The notes under the pieces: generated by a model
The model's database searches: none
What the model saw: the letters and a program-made list of their open reading frames with translations, nothing else
What the model was told of the DNA's origin: nothing
Position numbers and translations under genes: made by a program
DNA from: Toxoplasma gondii ME49
Taxonomy: Eukaryota; Apicomplexa; Conoidasida; Eucoccidiorida; Sarcocystidae
Length of the DNA stretch: 64,000 nucleotides
Assembly (NCBI RefSeq): GCF_000006565.2
Contig: NC_031472.1
Span: 2,756,493-2,820,492, forward strand
Direction of reading: 5' to 3'
Shown: one piece after another, positions 26,011 to 39,300 of the stretch
Layout: each line of letters starts with the position of its first letter
Numbering within the stretch: the stretch's first letter is position 1

Positions 26011-27611
26011 ATGGGAGATCTGTTGGAATATCGAGATTCATCCAGTGCAGTTCCAGTTCGTTCGTTTCGTAGCCCAGTTGCGTCGCCGCCGGCCACCCCG
26101 ATTTCCAGATCGGATTTGTTGCAGGGAGAGACTCCGTTTGACCCAACCCCGAGCCTTGCCGCCTTCAAGAGGCTCGGATCCGCAGAACAGTCTTCACCAG
26201 ACCCAGTTGAAGGCGCCGCTTCGACTTTGTGTTCGTCTGTTTGCTCCTTCCCTCGGGGAACTACGGAGCAAGAGGGCAAGGAGCCTCCCTTCTCCCAAAT
26301 TAATGACCACGGCGCGACTGCGCCTGTATCGCAAGAAGGAAAAGGTTCCTTTGACTTCGTTGGAAACCCACCGGGACAGGATGGCGGAAAATCCTGCAGT
26401 CTCGGCGCTGCCGCCGTAACGGCGGTCTCTCCGTTCGCCGGGGAAGGAGGGGGGGGAGGAGAGGAGGTCGCTGATATTGGAGATTCCAGCTCGATCTTGG
26501 ATCCTCGTTACGCTTGTCGCGATCTGCGCACTTGCACGGCTGCGGCACCGGAAAGCCCTGATTTGTCCAAGGAAGGTCGCGAATCTCACACCGGAACAGA
26601 GAGCGATCGTGGATGTAGTAGAAATGAAAGCAGGAAGCCCGAGCAGACAAAAGCTGAGGAAGGATATGATGCTGCTTGCTGCTCCGAGGAGAAGTGGACC
26701 GGCCAAGATTTGGTGGAAGACATGTCCACAGAGCGAAGTAGGTGCTGTGTGACTTCGCGCGTGATCTTTCCGACGCGCTTTCTAGGTCGCTCTTTGATTC
26801 GAACTTTTACCTATCATTGTGAATGCATCATCGAGTGTGAAGAGTGTAGTTGTTCCGTCTGCATTCTGTGCCAATAATCATACTCCCTTGTTTCCGTCGC
26901 TTTGAGAGAACACGAGACCCTTGCAGGTTCTGTGCAAATGCTGGTGTTCCAGTTGTGCACTGGACACCCCTCTACGAATGCCCTCCACATGGTGATCCTC
27001 TCGAGATAAACAGTGTTTTCGTTTCTTCCGTTTGTGTGTCGTTCTTTCAGGGCCTGAGACAGGACGAGAAGAGGAGTCAGGCCCGGCAAGGCGTCGCCCT
27101 TCCGGATCTGCACTTGGAGACTCTCCCTCCTCTTGTTCGCGTGCTGGTTCGTCTCCATCTCTCTTTCGCTTGCGTCTGAATCTGCCCGTTTGTACAAAAC
27201 CCATTGTGCAAGACGCTCTCTCGAGAGAGGGCGCGTTTTTGTCACGTCTCGAGGCTTGCGAGCCAACCTCACGGCCTCAGGGGTTCTTCTACCCCCTGCA
27301 GAAAGACTCTGGAAGAGACGGCAAGGATGCAGTGTTGCCGCCGCACTGGCCCGGCTTCTTGGCGGACTCTCAAGGGCATGCAGTCGCCTCACCCGCAGGT
27401 ACAATCTGCGAGACGCTCGGGAGAAAGGGTGGAAACAGCCTTTGGGCGGTCCGGCCGTTGGCTGTCGCGGGGCTGGACTGGCCACATAGGCAGACCAAGT
27501 CTCAGTTTCTTTCACCAAGAAACGTAGTTCGCGACTAGGTCACTCACCGCTATGATCACTTGCTCACGTTGGGCGACTGTATACATACATCCATCGGTTC
27601 GTACATATGTG

Positions 27612-27642
<31 letters not shown>

Positions 27643-30600
27643 CTATATGTATATGTGTATATAATAGACGTAGGCATTTTCTTCAGTCTATGCAGGTTTG
27701 TGTGTGGGGAGTGTGCCCATTTGAAAAGTGTAAAGCTCTTTGATGTTGAGCAGAGAGGTAGCTGTTTTTGGCAAGTGGTGTGTTGTTTATTCGGGAGTCC
27801 GGCCGATCTCCTTCCTTCGTTTTCTACGCCTTTCTGCCTCCGTCAGGCGCCTTGCTTTCTCACGCTGGGTCGCATGTCTCTTCCGGTCCCAACTCCCCGT
27901 TCGAAGCGAGCGGAGACGCGGACTTGTCTCTGAGTCGTTCGCGCGCGCGGCGACGCTCGGAGACTGTCTCCCCTCGAGCTTCAGAGGTCCAGACCCCTTG
28001 CGGGACAGAGGTGACGGTAGTCCAGTGTGCCAAAGCTGAGAGCGAGAAACGCGGTGGTCTTTCCAAAGGCGTTGCTTCATGTGAAAACGTGTGTTTGTCT
28101 GAAGAGGGCCGTTCGTTTTTAGCAGATTCTGAGAAGCGCTTTTCGAAAAGCAGTCCCGAGAAGCCCCGTCTGTCGGTGTTTCCGCGCTCGCGTGATCTCC
28201 CGCCATCTCTGTCGGAGCACCATGTGGGTTCGACTTGCGCAGCAAGCGTCGGCAGCACGTCCATTGGCGACTGTGGTCTAGGGGGCGTAGGGAGTGTCTC
28301 CGAAATGCCCTCCCCTCTCGCACCCTCCGCGCTGAGCGTCTCAGGCAGCTCGGGCACCTCCTCCGGCTGTGCCTCCAGTAACTTGTCTGTCTCCACTTCC
28401 CACGGAGACAGTCCCCTTTCGGGGGGCGACCGCGACGCCAGTGGGGCGGAACAGCCGCGTCCAGCCTCTCCGCGCGGTTCACGCGGAGGCGTAGGCGCTG
28501 AGCGCCGACGGGGCTGTGGAGCGAGCGGCAGTCACACGCCGGCAGGTGTCGGAGTGATGGTTCCAAGCGAGAGATTTGCCGCGTCTCAAGACATGCCGGC
28601 AGGATTCTCTGGAGACTCCTGTCTCCTCGCTGCAGGCGGGGACTCGCGTTCAGGGGCCTTGGGCTCCACGGGCTCGAGCGCCCAGCGTGGGTGGTCGCGA
28701 GGGTCTGGGCACCAGCACCACCAGCACAGCGGGTCTTCGCAGTTCTTCTCGTGCGGGGGGGCGCCTTCGCGGAGGCGAGAAGGAGGAGACAGGGGGGTCG
28801 AAGACGCCCGCGCCGTAGGACGACGAGACCGAGAGGGTGTGAGGTTTGAGAAAGCTGGCGTGTCGAGGTGTGGGAGGTCGACAGAGTCGGGCAGATTCAC
28901 AGGCACTCGTGGAACGGGAGAGAACTCTGTGTTTGCAGGGCCTGCTCTGGGGAACTCGGTGCATGCAGCTGTTTTGGAAAGCGTACAGGAGACAGGCCGC
29001 GCTGTGGAGGGTCGCCTCGGCGAAGAAGACGTTTCCCTGGCGGCTTACACTTCTTCGTATTTCGTGTCTGTGTCATGTTCGCGAACTGCGGACCCAGACG
29101 CGCCTCCCTACATGCGAAGGTCCACGTCCGCCTCGAGTGCGGTGGCTTTCAACACTGCAGTGCCTTTGTCTCGTGCGCGGGCGGAGCCGCAGGCGGGCGA
29201 CGGAGCCCCCAGGTGCTTTGGAGCCCAACTGGAGCCGGCGCCTGGAGGCGCGACCGCAGTCGGAGAGACCCACGCCGGAGGTCGGGGACACCGAAGACAG
29301 AAGAGCGCGACTCGCAGCCACGGCGCGACGACGAGAAGCGGCGAACAAAGCAGGAGAGGCAGACATGTTTCTGGCAGCCGACGGGGACACCAGAGAAGCA
29401 AAGGAAGAGAAGTTGTTGGCTCCGGAATCCCTGTGAAACTTACAGCAGAGGTTTTGATGCAGCTCGAAGAGATGAGCGCCGCAAGTACGTTTGTTTCCAC
29501 CTTCAGATTTGTCGATTTTACGGAGCAGAAACCGTTTCATTTTTTTCATCCACACATGAAAAGAATCGAACAACGACTCGAATGCAAAACACATCACGAC
29601 ATGTCAACACTCACTCGTGACTTTGACTTGATGTTGTCCTGAATCTCTGTGTGTACCTCGCTTCGTTCTCGTTTTCGTTTTCAAGATTCGAGGAGTTGGA
29701 AGACGCTGGTATTTCGCCTTTCGAGAGGTTGCGGTTTCCATCGTTTTTCCTGGAGGAGACATCTTGGGACCCGTTTCTTCTTTGCACCTGAGACGCATGC
29801 GTTATGTCCTATCTCCACGCGTGTCGTTCACTTTTTTTGTCTCCTTCAGGTGTGGGGTCTTCGTTCACAGCCTTCCCATGTCTCTCACAGGGAACTGGAA
29901 CGTGGGGCCCGCTGAGTGCGCGCGACTCTGAGCGGCCTGTGCTTCACTTCCACAGTGCCCCGGCTCGCCCCTCGGGCGTCTCTTCCGCGCGAAACGAGGA
30001 TGAAGACTTCTTCTGGCTGGTCAAGAGCCGCGCCGAAGCCATGCGGGAGAAGTCCGGAGAAAATGGGCGTCGGTGTGCCGCGTTTCAGCGAGCTGAAGGC
30101 CTTGTTTCTTCATCCCGAGACTCCGTGCCGCACGCCGAAGAGGCGAAGCTCGAGAGTCCGCCCACCGACTCTTTCGCGTCTCCCCTCCTGGCGACGGACC
30201 TCGCAATTCGAACGCAAGAAGGCCGGCGAGACGCAGGCCTCGTGGGGTCCTTCGGGTGCGCGGGCAGGAGGGCCAGGAGACAGCTGTCGGGGGTCGAAGA
30301 CGCGCCGCAGTCTCTCCTGTCTGCGCTCTTCCCTGCCCCAGGCCCCGCCACCGACGGTAACCGGCGCGGGCGGAAGGCTGGCGACGACGACGCCTCCAGC
30401 GGGAGTCCGGCAAGCAGCGAAGAGAGCACGAAGGGGACAGTGAACCACAAGTGCAGAGACGATGACAAAGTGATAAATTTGTGTGCGAACCCGTCGGATC
30501 TTTGGTACGGTCTCACGACTTCAGACGGGAAGCCGGTATGTGTGCGGCCGCGCGCCAATCGCTGGCACGCGAGCAACACGCGCAGACAAAGGAAACAGTA

Positions 30601-32776
30601 CAAAGACATGCAGAGGCGACTTGCGCAAAACGCTGCGAACGCTGCGAACGCTGCAGCTGCGTCCCCACAGGTGTCTCCTTCGCCCCGCGGCCCCCCCCCA
30701 ACGGGACACTTCCCCGGCAAGAAGCCTTCAGCCCACTGGGCGAATGCAGGCGCCCCACAGCTGGGTCAACAGGCCCTCAGATACCCTCCGCCGCTGGTCT
30801 TCGGCGAGGCGTCGGGAAGCGCCGGACTCGGCTTGTATTCGGGTGGCGCTGCCGGCGCCCCCAGCGCGTCGGTGTCGCCAGTCTTGGGCGCCGCCGCCCA
30901 TGCAAACCAGTCCCTTCCGGGCGTGGGTGCGCCTTTTGCGCGGTCGCCGTGTGGGGCGCCGTCGACACTGGGGAAGGAAGAAGGAAGGAGAGAAACTTCA
31001 CTTTTTGCGGGCTTTCCAGCCTCCGGAGATTCTTTGCATGCGTCTGCCCAGACCGGCCAGGCCTCGCGAGACAGAGGCAGCACGAGTCACCATCGCCGCC
31101 ACCACAGGGAGCACAAGAAGCGAGGAAGGTCGTCTTCGTCGACCGCAGCTGCCGGGTCTGTCCCTTCGCTTGGACCTCTGTCTTCTTCCACTGGTGGCTC
31201 CGCCACTGGCCCTGTCTCTTCGGGGCGAGCTGCGTCGCCTCCGCTATCTGCTCTAGTGCACTCTTCCGCTGCAGTCTCTGCGGCGCAACACAGCAGCCGC
31301 GGCCGGAGGAGACATCATCGCCACCACTCGAGCAAGGGCGCGGGCGGGTCAGGGCCGGTCTCCTCAGGGCCCTCTGGAGGCGTGGGCGCGATGCAGGAGA
31401 TAGGCCTTTCTGCGCAGCCGCAGTTTCTGTCGAGTTTGGCATTCTCCGTGGGCCTCGCCCCCGGGCAACTCGACAGAGAGAGAGAAGGCCAGCAGGCCGT
31501 TGTGGCCGTTGCCTCTGAAGAGGTGTCTCGTCGACCTCTTGCCGGCGTCGACCGCGAAGGCTCGGGCCGCGGCGCGGAGGCGAACCGAGTCGTCTTCGTA
31601 GCTCCGCATGCAGGAGCTGCGGGGCCTTCTTGCTCGAGCACCCGACCGGCGTGGGCGTCTCAGGCGCCCAAGGGCGTTCCTCAACCATCGGCCCAGTCGT
31701 TGGGCGCGGGGTCTGTCTCTGGGCTCCAGTTGGGCGCGAGCGAAGGGCGTGTGGGGCAGCGGCCTCCGCGGCGCACGCGCCTGGATGAAGCAGGCAGTTT
31801 CGTCCCGATTGGCTCGAAAGGCGCAGGTCCCTCGCCCCAGCTGGCTCCTGTGACTTTCCCCGGAGAATTCAAAATGCCTCGACCCGTCGTCTTCCCTCCT
31901 GGAGACCGACGGTATCGCCTGCCGAAAAAGCCGCGCCAAGGGCCTCTGTCGTCCGCCGGCTCTGCTTCTCTTCCTCCCCCTGTCTCTGCGTCTGTGTCGG
32001 TTTCTGCATCGCCACAGGTGGGCGGGGGGGGAGGCTGGGTGCCGAGAGGGAGCGTTCATGCGGAGACAGAGAAGGTTGTGGGGTCTGTGGGTCGGCTCGG
32101 AGAAGAGTCTGTGGGGTTCAGAGACGCGCCAGAGACTTCGGTATCTCTCGCAGGTTCTGGAAATCCCATGGAGGAAGGCATTCGAGACCGAGAGCTGGAG
32201 ACGCCTTTCTCTTCGTCTGGCAGCTCGTCGCGTCGGCCTGGCGGACCTCCGGAGCTCGGGGCCTCTCGCCCAGTGCCGTCTTACGGAGACCTCGAGGGCT
32301 TCGAAGAAGCACGAATTCGCGCCTGTCAGCGAGGGGAACGCGCCGCTTCAGCTCCAACTGAGGAGACACCCGGCAGCGCGCAGCCTTCTGTTCGTGTTCA
32401 CTCTCTTCCCTCGTTGCCCCACGGTGCGGCCGCGCCTCCTTCTTCTGCAGCGTCTGCGCCGTCTTCTGGGGGGACGCAGGGCTCGCGACCACCCTCGGCC
32501 TCGGGGTTCGGCGTCGTGGTGGAGACTGGCACCGTGGGCGTCCCCTCCTCGGCCTGCCTGTTCCCGTACCAGCGAAAGAGCGCCGCACCCCACACTCCTG
32601 TCTCCGAGAGAAGAAGCGCTTCTCGCAGCCGAGGCAGACGCGAAGGCGACCGAATTGCGAAGAAGAAGCGAACGGGCAAGAAACCGAAGAAAACGAGACC
32701 GGGCGAACCCCAGAGATGGACCAGCGCCCGAGAACGCGTTCAGTGGCACTTGGCAAAAAGCCGAGGCATGCTGTGA
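26011..32776 (+). CDS. Large, mostly disordered protein of unknown function (4 exons, 1879 aa)
   Basis: Exons 26011-26737, 27051-27398, 27847-29484 and 29850-32776 join in phase (donors GTAGGT, GTACAA, GTACGT; acceptors TTTCAG, CGTCAG, TTCAG). The start MGDLLEYRDS is the first ATG of the open frame. Most of the protein is low-complexity: Ser/Gly/Ala/Pro-rich with HHQHH-type, RRHHR-type and Arg/Ser patches. Better-ordered stretches that may be functional are VKLTAEVLMQLEEMSAAS (split by the third intron), EDFFWLVKSRAEAMREKSG soon after, NLCANPSDLWYGLTTSDGKP with a following Arg-rich helix (RRQRKQYKDMQRRL), FKMPRPVVFPPGDRRYR, and a basic tail ending RVQWHLAKSRGML. No domain is recognised, and there is no signal peptide or membrane segment. 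Basic, disordered composition would suit an RNA- or chromatin-associated scaffold, but that is a guess. The first two exon boundaries are less sure than the third. Confidence 0.72.
27610..27664. repeat. (TA)n / TATG microsatellite in an intron
   Basis: TA run with TATG variants, in the proposed second intron of the large unknown gene. Confidence 0.9.
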
Positions 32777-35700
32777 AGGGAACAGATAGAAGAAGAGAGA
32801 GGGGGAAGCGGGAGGAGACGAGGAGTGGAGAGAATTGGAGAGGCGGAAGTGCGTGAAATGAAGATGAAGGAGAACTGGATACTCTGAGATCCTTTGGGCT
32901 GCATAGAGGGTGGAGACCCTCAGCAGACACTGAGATGCAGAACGTTGCCTGGAAGAGGTAGGCTCGTTCAGAATCACAGGGATGCATGCTCTCTCACTCG
33001 GCAGTGGAAGAGAAAAAAGGAGGACGGCGATAAAAAGAAAACGCCAGGGAATGGCGGGGCGAGAACCAAGGCGACATGCCACAGGGGTTCTGATCCGAGG
33101 CAAATAGGGATGACTTTCTTCGGACGAAAAAATTGTGTTTTCGTGGAAAGAGAAGTCCATGTTCGGTGTCTCTTCGTAACTGTGTCGTCGTCAGAGAGAT
33201 TTCTGCTTCTCTCTGATGAAGAAATTATCTCTTCTTTCTGGGTATAGGGGGTCGTTAGGTCTCCCACACGAGACTTCTTCTCGGTCCTCGAAGCGAGAAA
33301 AACGGTTCCGTGACCAGACAGGTTCGAGACGTCTTTGCCCTTTTCTGAAGAAGGGACGAGAAAACAGGTGATAATTGGTGATTTCAACTTCCTTCTGTTT
33401 CGTACACAAACGAGACAGCTATCGCGGCACCTGCGAGCTGAGGGAACTGAGGGAGCAGAGGGCTCGCGTTCGTTGAAGCTGGGCGGAGACTTCGCGCATG
33501 CAGCGCCCAATCCCTGGGAGACTTGCGCCGAAGATTGCGCAGAGAAAGGCGACAAAAAGGAGGAACCGGACGCGGAAAACGGTTCAGGCGCTGCAAAGAA
33601 GACTCGCCTCTCGAGCTTTCGCGAAGAAAGCCGATTTTTTCCAAACACGAGTGAGCACACAAAAGCCAGTGCCCCACAACGCACGTGAACCAATTCTCTC
33701 CATACACACAATTATGTATTAACACTATATATATATATATATATGCTATGCATAGACAATCGTGCATGCATAGACGTATCATATATATATATATATATAT
33801 ATATATGCATAAGGTTGTGCATTTATATTTGTGGAGAGAAGGATTCATTTTTTTGGAGATCGAAGACGACCAGTGGCTGTGTCTGTCGTTTTCGGAATGC
33901 CTTTTGTGGTGGTCTCCCTCTTGGTTCTCTGTGAGAAAAGTGAGTTTTTCTCTGCTCTCTCCTCGCTTTCAGGCGCCTACAGCATTCGCAGAAGCTTCGA
34001 AAGCACCCCGTTACATTTTCCCTCAGTCTCTGCACTTTTGAGGAGGCAACGCAGGCGCTCTTTCCTCACGTTTTCTGTCATCTTTTTTCGCGTTGAGTTT
34101 CTTGCGGTCTTGGGGAGCGCAGTGCCGCGATATCCACTGAAGTAGCATGAGACAGAAGCAGACTCCAGTCACTCGACGCTGTGTACAAAAACCTGAAGAC
34201 ATCCACTTCTAGAATTCTCAGAGAAGACGAAGAGACGCCGAGACGCGCAGGCACTCTCTGTCATGGAGGCCCTTCGCCTCTGCGCGTCGTGTGTTCACTA
34301 CCTCGCGCGAAAACCGCGACCATCGTACAGGGAGATAAAGAGGGTGGACAGACAGGCTCCTTGCCCAACGGGGTGTGAAGGAACAATTCCTCCCTCCGAA
34401 ACGCAAAGCTGATCTTGTTCAGAAGCCGTCCCCGACATCACAGTCGAATACAATCCCCCGCAAGGGAACTCTCCGTGTACATATATATATATATATATAT
34501 ATAATGTGAATGTGTGGCAGGTGCGGTTCGCCAGCTGTGTTTTGCCACAGTTTTTCGCTGTCTTTTCCCGCTCCGTCTGACTTTCAAAGAAAAGCTTCGG
34601 CTCTTATTCTTCCAGATGTAGCTCTTCTTTTCGCGCTTGCTCTGTATCTACAGCAGAGAGCGACTTGTCTGTCGACTTTCTGTTTCCACGTGAGAAGTGG
34701 GCAAGAGAGCCCCCCCTGGAAAAGAGCCTGGTCATTCGAGGCGAAACGTTGGCAATTTTCCGAAACAAAGAGTTTTCACGCAACACTGAAAAATCGAAGG
34801 AAGCGGGTGGCCTCGTTCGCGACACCCAGGAGACGCATCGTCCCAGAGAAAACCGGCAAAGTTGCCTCGGAGAGTCGCGTTAGACTCCTGACAAGACCGG
34901 AGGCGTATGCAGACGGCGAAAGTACGCAGCGACTGTGGCGGCGCGTCTCTCGCCTGTGCACTGCGCCGACCCAAACGAGGAAACAAAGCTGAAACAACGT
35001 CTTTGAAAAAGACGCACGAGAAAAGACACAGCAAGCCTCCGAAAAGAAGAAGAGACACACGAGAGACATCAAGGCATGAGTCCTGCCCTTGTCTCCTCGT
35101 TCTTGTAACACTGAGCCAAACAGCAACCAGACAAATCCTCGACCACGTCAAAAAATGCTCCAAAACGCAAACACACGCGCGCGCATGGAAACTGCCTCTC
35201 TAGCCCCATATCCCCATACATACACATGGAAAAAGATATATATATATATATGTAGGCTGGTACACTTTCTTGTGTGTGTCTTAGAATCGTTCCGAGAACT
35301 GGTTTCCGAGTTGCCTCACATTAAAGAGAACTACGGGAAGGAAAAGTCTGCATGTGTCTCCACATGCCCAGCAACACTTGGGCTCCCAGAGATCCTCAAA
35401 AGTCCAAATGCATGCATGCCTACACAGTCACATACCTACATATATTCATATACACTTTTCTTGGTGGTGAAGAGGAGACAGACTCCGCCTCGGCTCCGTT
35501 TTGTCGTCGCTGAAAGTCGAGGGCGGCCCCAAGTTGGGCGTTCCAAAAAAACAGCAGAAGGCCTGCTGGAAAACGAGAGAGCGACGAGAGAGGTGAAGAA
35601 GAACGAGACACGAGATGAACATCGGCGTTGTCAGTCGGGAGCGAGACGGGCGACGCAGGCGATTGTTTCTTTCAAGGACAGCGGAAGTTTCACTTCGGAG

Positions 35701-36307
35701 TCCTGGCTGCCCTGGCTGCCGTTGTGCCGCGTCGCGTCAGGGAAGAGGCGAGAGTGGAGCAGACGCGACAGCGGGGACAGCAGCATCTTGGACGCGTCGT
35801 TCGCGCTGTTGTTTCTCCCCTTCTTCCTCTCCTTCCTTCGCTGGCTCGCGGAAACTCGCGACAGGTTCTGTGCTCGACTCCATGGATGCAGCCGCCGCTT
35901 CCACTGCTTCCTCCTGCGCAGGGGAGAGAGGAGAGACAGCCTGGCGGAGAGAACGGCGAAGAGAGTAGAGCTGCAGAGGCGGGTGGGCGCTCTCGTCAGG
36001 AAGCGCGAGAAAAAAGCGATTGACAGGCAGGAACCTGAACGAATGCCGAGAGGAGAGAGAGAGAAGGCGACGATGGCGGAAGAGAGGGGGGACATACCCG
36101 AAAGACGGTCGAGTGGAAGGGAACGCGAGGAACAGATGAAGCGAGAAGACGAGACGCAGAAGGCAAGAGGAAACGAGAAAGAGAGAGCAGAACGAGAAGC
36201 GAGACTGCGAGGATAGGAGGAAGAAAACGAGAACACAACCTAAAGAAAGAAGAAAGCCGAGCGAGACAGAGAAAATCGGGGAGGTTATAAAAACGCTTCA
36301 CTTCGAC
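32777..36307. other. Convergent spacer between the unknown gene and the DHHC gene
   Basis: Both flanking genes point inward, so this should hold two 3' untranslated regions. It has several TA-rich tracts (33723-33815, 34482-34504, 35236-35257). The longest open frame (plus strand 35089-36216, 375 codons) is Arg/Glu/Lys-rich with TA-derived Tyr/Ile runs and has no domain. I see no supported gene. Confidence 0.6.
33723..33815. repeat. Two (TA)n tracts
   Basis: TA runs near 33726-33744 and 33780-33806, separated by a short unique segment, in the convergent spacer. Confidence 0.9.
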
Positions 36308-39300
36308 CTACCACCGCCAAGACGGAGCAGCGCCACACACATCGACCAGGGACGACGAGAGAGGTCTTGTTTCTTGTGTTTCTCTTTTCAGGATTTCGAT
36401 GCCTGCAAGAGCGAAGCATTGCGACGTACAGGCGAAACGCAACAGTTGCATACACGCGAGAGGTTATATTTCTCAAAAGAGTTTCACCTCTTAACGATGC
36501 TCTGCCAGCGCAAGAGATCGTCGTCAACACCTTCTTTCGTGTCTCGGCGAAAAAAACAGGAGACGCGCCAGTTTGTCTTTTACATTGTCAAAAGTTGCGA
36601 GTTTAACTCTCCGCAACTGACGCTTCTCCTCCTCTCCCTGTGTTGTTCCGTAGATCCTTCTTCCCCCTCGTTGTTTCCCTGTGAACCCAAGACCGAGATG
36701 AACTCACCTGTGGTGTTCGCGCGAATCGCCGACAGCTGGTCGAAAAACATGATGAGTGTGAAGAGGCCGAAGACGAAGGCAAACATGAAAACGAACTGAA
36801 AAGAGAAGAAAGAGAAAACGAATTCAAAATGATCAGAACACAGAGGAGGTCGGCGACGAAGGCGAAGGAAGTAGATGGACAGGGCGAATGAAAGCAGCAC
36901 TGGACGCCCGCGTCGAAATGAAAAGAACAAAGAAGGAAAGAGCAGAGACGCGACCCACAGAACTGAAAGTGAACGCAGACACTGACGCCTTCTGCACGCA
37001 GAGTGCTGAACGAAAAACAGAAATGACAACGCCGCCAGAGAGACGTCGGATGTCTCTGTGGGGGACTTCTTTACGCAGCAGCGGAGAGAGGAAGAGACAG
37101 GAGAGACCCTCTTTCACCAAAACAGGTGCAACAGCAACTGAGCACTGAAGAGACTTTGAGAGTTCTGGAGAATGAAAAGTCCGTTGCTCTCGGTAGAGCA
37201 CCTCTCGCCGTCTCTCGCCTCACCAAGTGGCTACTGCCATTTGCGACTGCTTCCTTACCATGCATGCAACGGCTTCCAGAGGCTCCAAGTTACACTGCAA
37301 GAACAAAGGAGACAGACAAGAAAAAGATGAGTTAGTGACAAAGGAGAGGACAGAACGCGAACGTGGAGAAGGGAACGGAGAGAAACGAAAGAAGAGTTGG
37401 AAAGAGGAGACAGAAAAGGTAGAAACAGAAGAAAGCAGGGAGAACAAGAATGCGCGAAGAGAAAGGCACAGAGGCAGGAGAAGGTCGGCGAGAAAAGATC
37501 TGACAGCAACACAAAACGCAGTTCGAATAACTTAGGTCCCCCTCACTTTCTTTTTTCTCTTGCGTTGTCTCTCCTCTTTGTTTATTTTCCTTCTTCTCTC
37601 CTCCTCTCTCTCTCTTCTGTTCGCTTCTGGCTTGTGGCTTTTCTCTCCTGCGCGTACCGGGAGAGAGAGAGGCTCACGAACGATTCGAAATGACGTCTGA
37701 TCGGCTGTTCCTCGGTTTCTTCTCTGACTGAAGAAGGACGCCACTGCCTCTCTGCTGTCTTCTCTCAGATCTCTCTCTGCTTGTTCTCTTCTGAAAAACG
37801 AGCCTCCGATGCCTGCCTCTTCAGCAGCAGCGTGCTCCAACAAGACATCCAGACCCCGCGTTAAGCTGGGAAGCGCAAGGAAGTTCCTTCGACCGTGATA
37901 CACGCGAGTGACGGGTGGTTCCGATTCTCCTCCACTTCTCTCTTCTGAGGACTCTGACGGCGCAGGTGGAGACTCTTTTTGTGCTGCCTCCTCTCCAGCA
38001 TCTCTCGATGCTGAGAAAGGTATGACACTCTTCTTCTTCTCTTCCTTTCCATCTTCTCTTCTCTCTCCCTCTGCCGCGCCGAGTCCTCCACGCTCCTCTG
38101 GCAGCGTCGCCCCGTTTTTGTCTCTCTCTTGTTCTCCTTCTTCTGCTTTCGCTTGTTCTCCTTCTTGTCTCGCTTGTTCTTCTCCTCTCTCTTGTTCCTC
38201 TTCTTCTCTCTGTTCTCCTTCGTCGCCGCTGCCTTGGTGTCTGCCTCCGCCTCGCCTCCGGCTCTGGATTGCGTCCGGGGAGCTGCGGAGGTCTGGCTCG
38301 CTTTCGTCTCCTCGACTCCTCCGTTTCCGCTTTGCCTCTGTTTCCTCTTTCTCCCTTTCCCCACCTTCGCTTTCCTCAGGATCGTCCAGCTGCAGCGTAG
38401 AGACTGACGGGACTTTCTCTGTCTGCTCCGCCTGTCGCCCCGGCTCGGCGAAAGCCGGCGCTCGCTCTTCCTTCTCTTCTCCTTTGGCCAACCAGCTGTC
38501 CTTCGGACCTGCGAACCCGGCCCCCAAAGTCTTCGAATATAAGCCGGGCGGGAGGGGCGGCGGCTGCTCCTGCAAGAAGGAGACGGTCCGCACGAGGAGG
38601 GCCCCCATGCACAGGGTGCACATGGCGTTCACGTAGACCAGGAAGAGGAGAAAGAACTTTTGATTTGTCTGGCCGACACAATTGTTCACCCAAGGACCTG
38701 CGCAGAAGACGACAGGCGAAAGAAACACAGATTCACATTGAGTCAGACACAACACTACACAAATCCCTCTCACGTAGAAAGGTCTCTCTCTCTCTATCTC
38801 TCTATCTATCTATCTACGTATCTATCTATCTACGTAAGCGTAGCTCTCTCTTGCTATCTATTTAGGTCTCCCTATCTCACTCTGTCTCTATCTATACCTC
38901 TACGTCGCTATATATAATTATGAATACAACACTTTACATGCATATTTGTAGGTATGCATAATTGTGATTCGACGCATGCGTAGATGCTGGTGTATAACTT
39001 TTTATTTGTTGACGTATGAGCATATACGAACGCGTAGCTGCTTTTCGACATGGTTCTCGAGCCTCCTGTGGGCTGCAGCCTCACAGACGGACCTTCGCAG
39101 AACGTACTTTTCTTTTCACGTTCTGCCTCTTCTTTCCCCTTCTTTTTTCTTCTTCGCCCCTACGCGTTTCCCTCTCTTCTTGTTGTTCTTCTCTCCCTTG
39201 CCTCCCTTCTCTCCTTGCCTTCGTCGCTTACAGTGATGGTCCATCTTTAGGATGCACCTCTGGCAGACAGAGCAGTGGTGGGCGCGCGCCGGCTTGAGGC

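Noticed and set aside
25259..26146. Minus-strand 295-codon frame
   Set aside because: Low-complexity, overlaps the plus-strand start exon, no domain or splice partner.
30777..31688. Minus-strand and alternative plus-strand frames over the large unknown gene
   Set aside because: High-GC exon shadows; the 29850-32776 frame is the one that joins in phase with the upstream exons and is much longer.
35440..35570. Possible extra 3' exon of the DHHC gene with a FGTPNLGPP stretch
   Set aside because: It looked like the FG motif after TM4, but its phase does not fit the TM4 exon, and an exon at 36402-36308 gives TGIE and a natural end in phase.
35089..36216. Plus-strand 375-codon frame
   Set aside because: Contains TA-derived Tyr/Ile runs and Arg/Glu-rich simple sequence, no domain, and lies antisense to the 3' flank of the DHHC gene.
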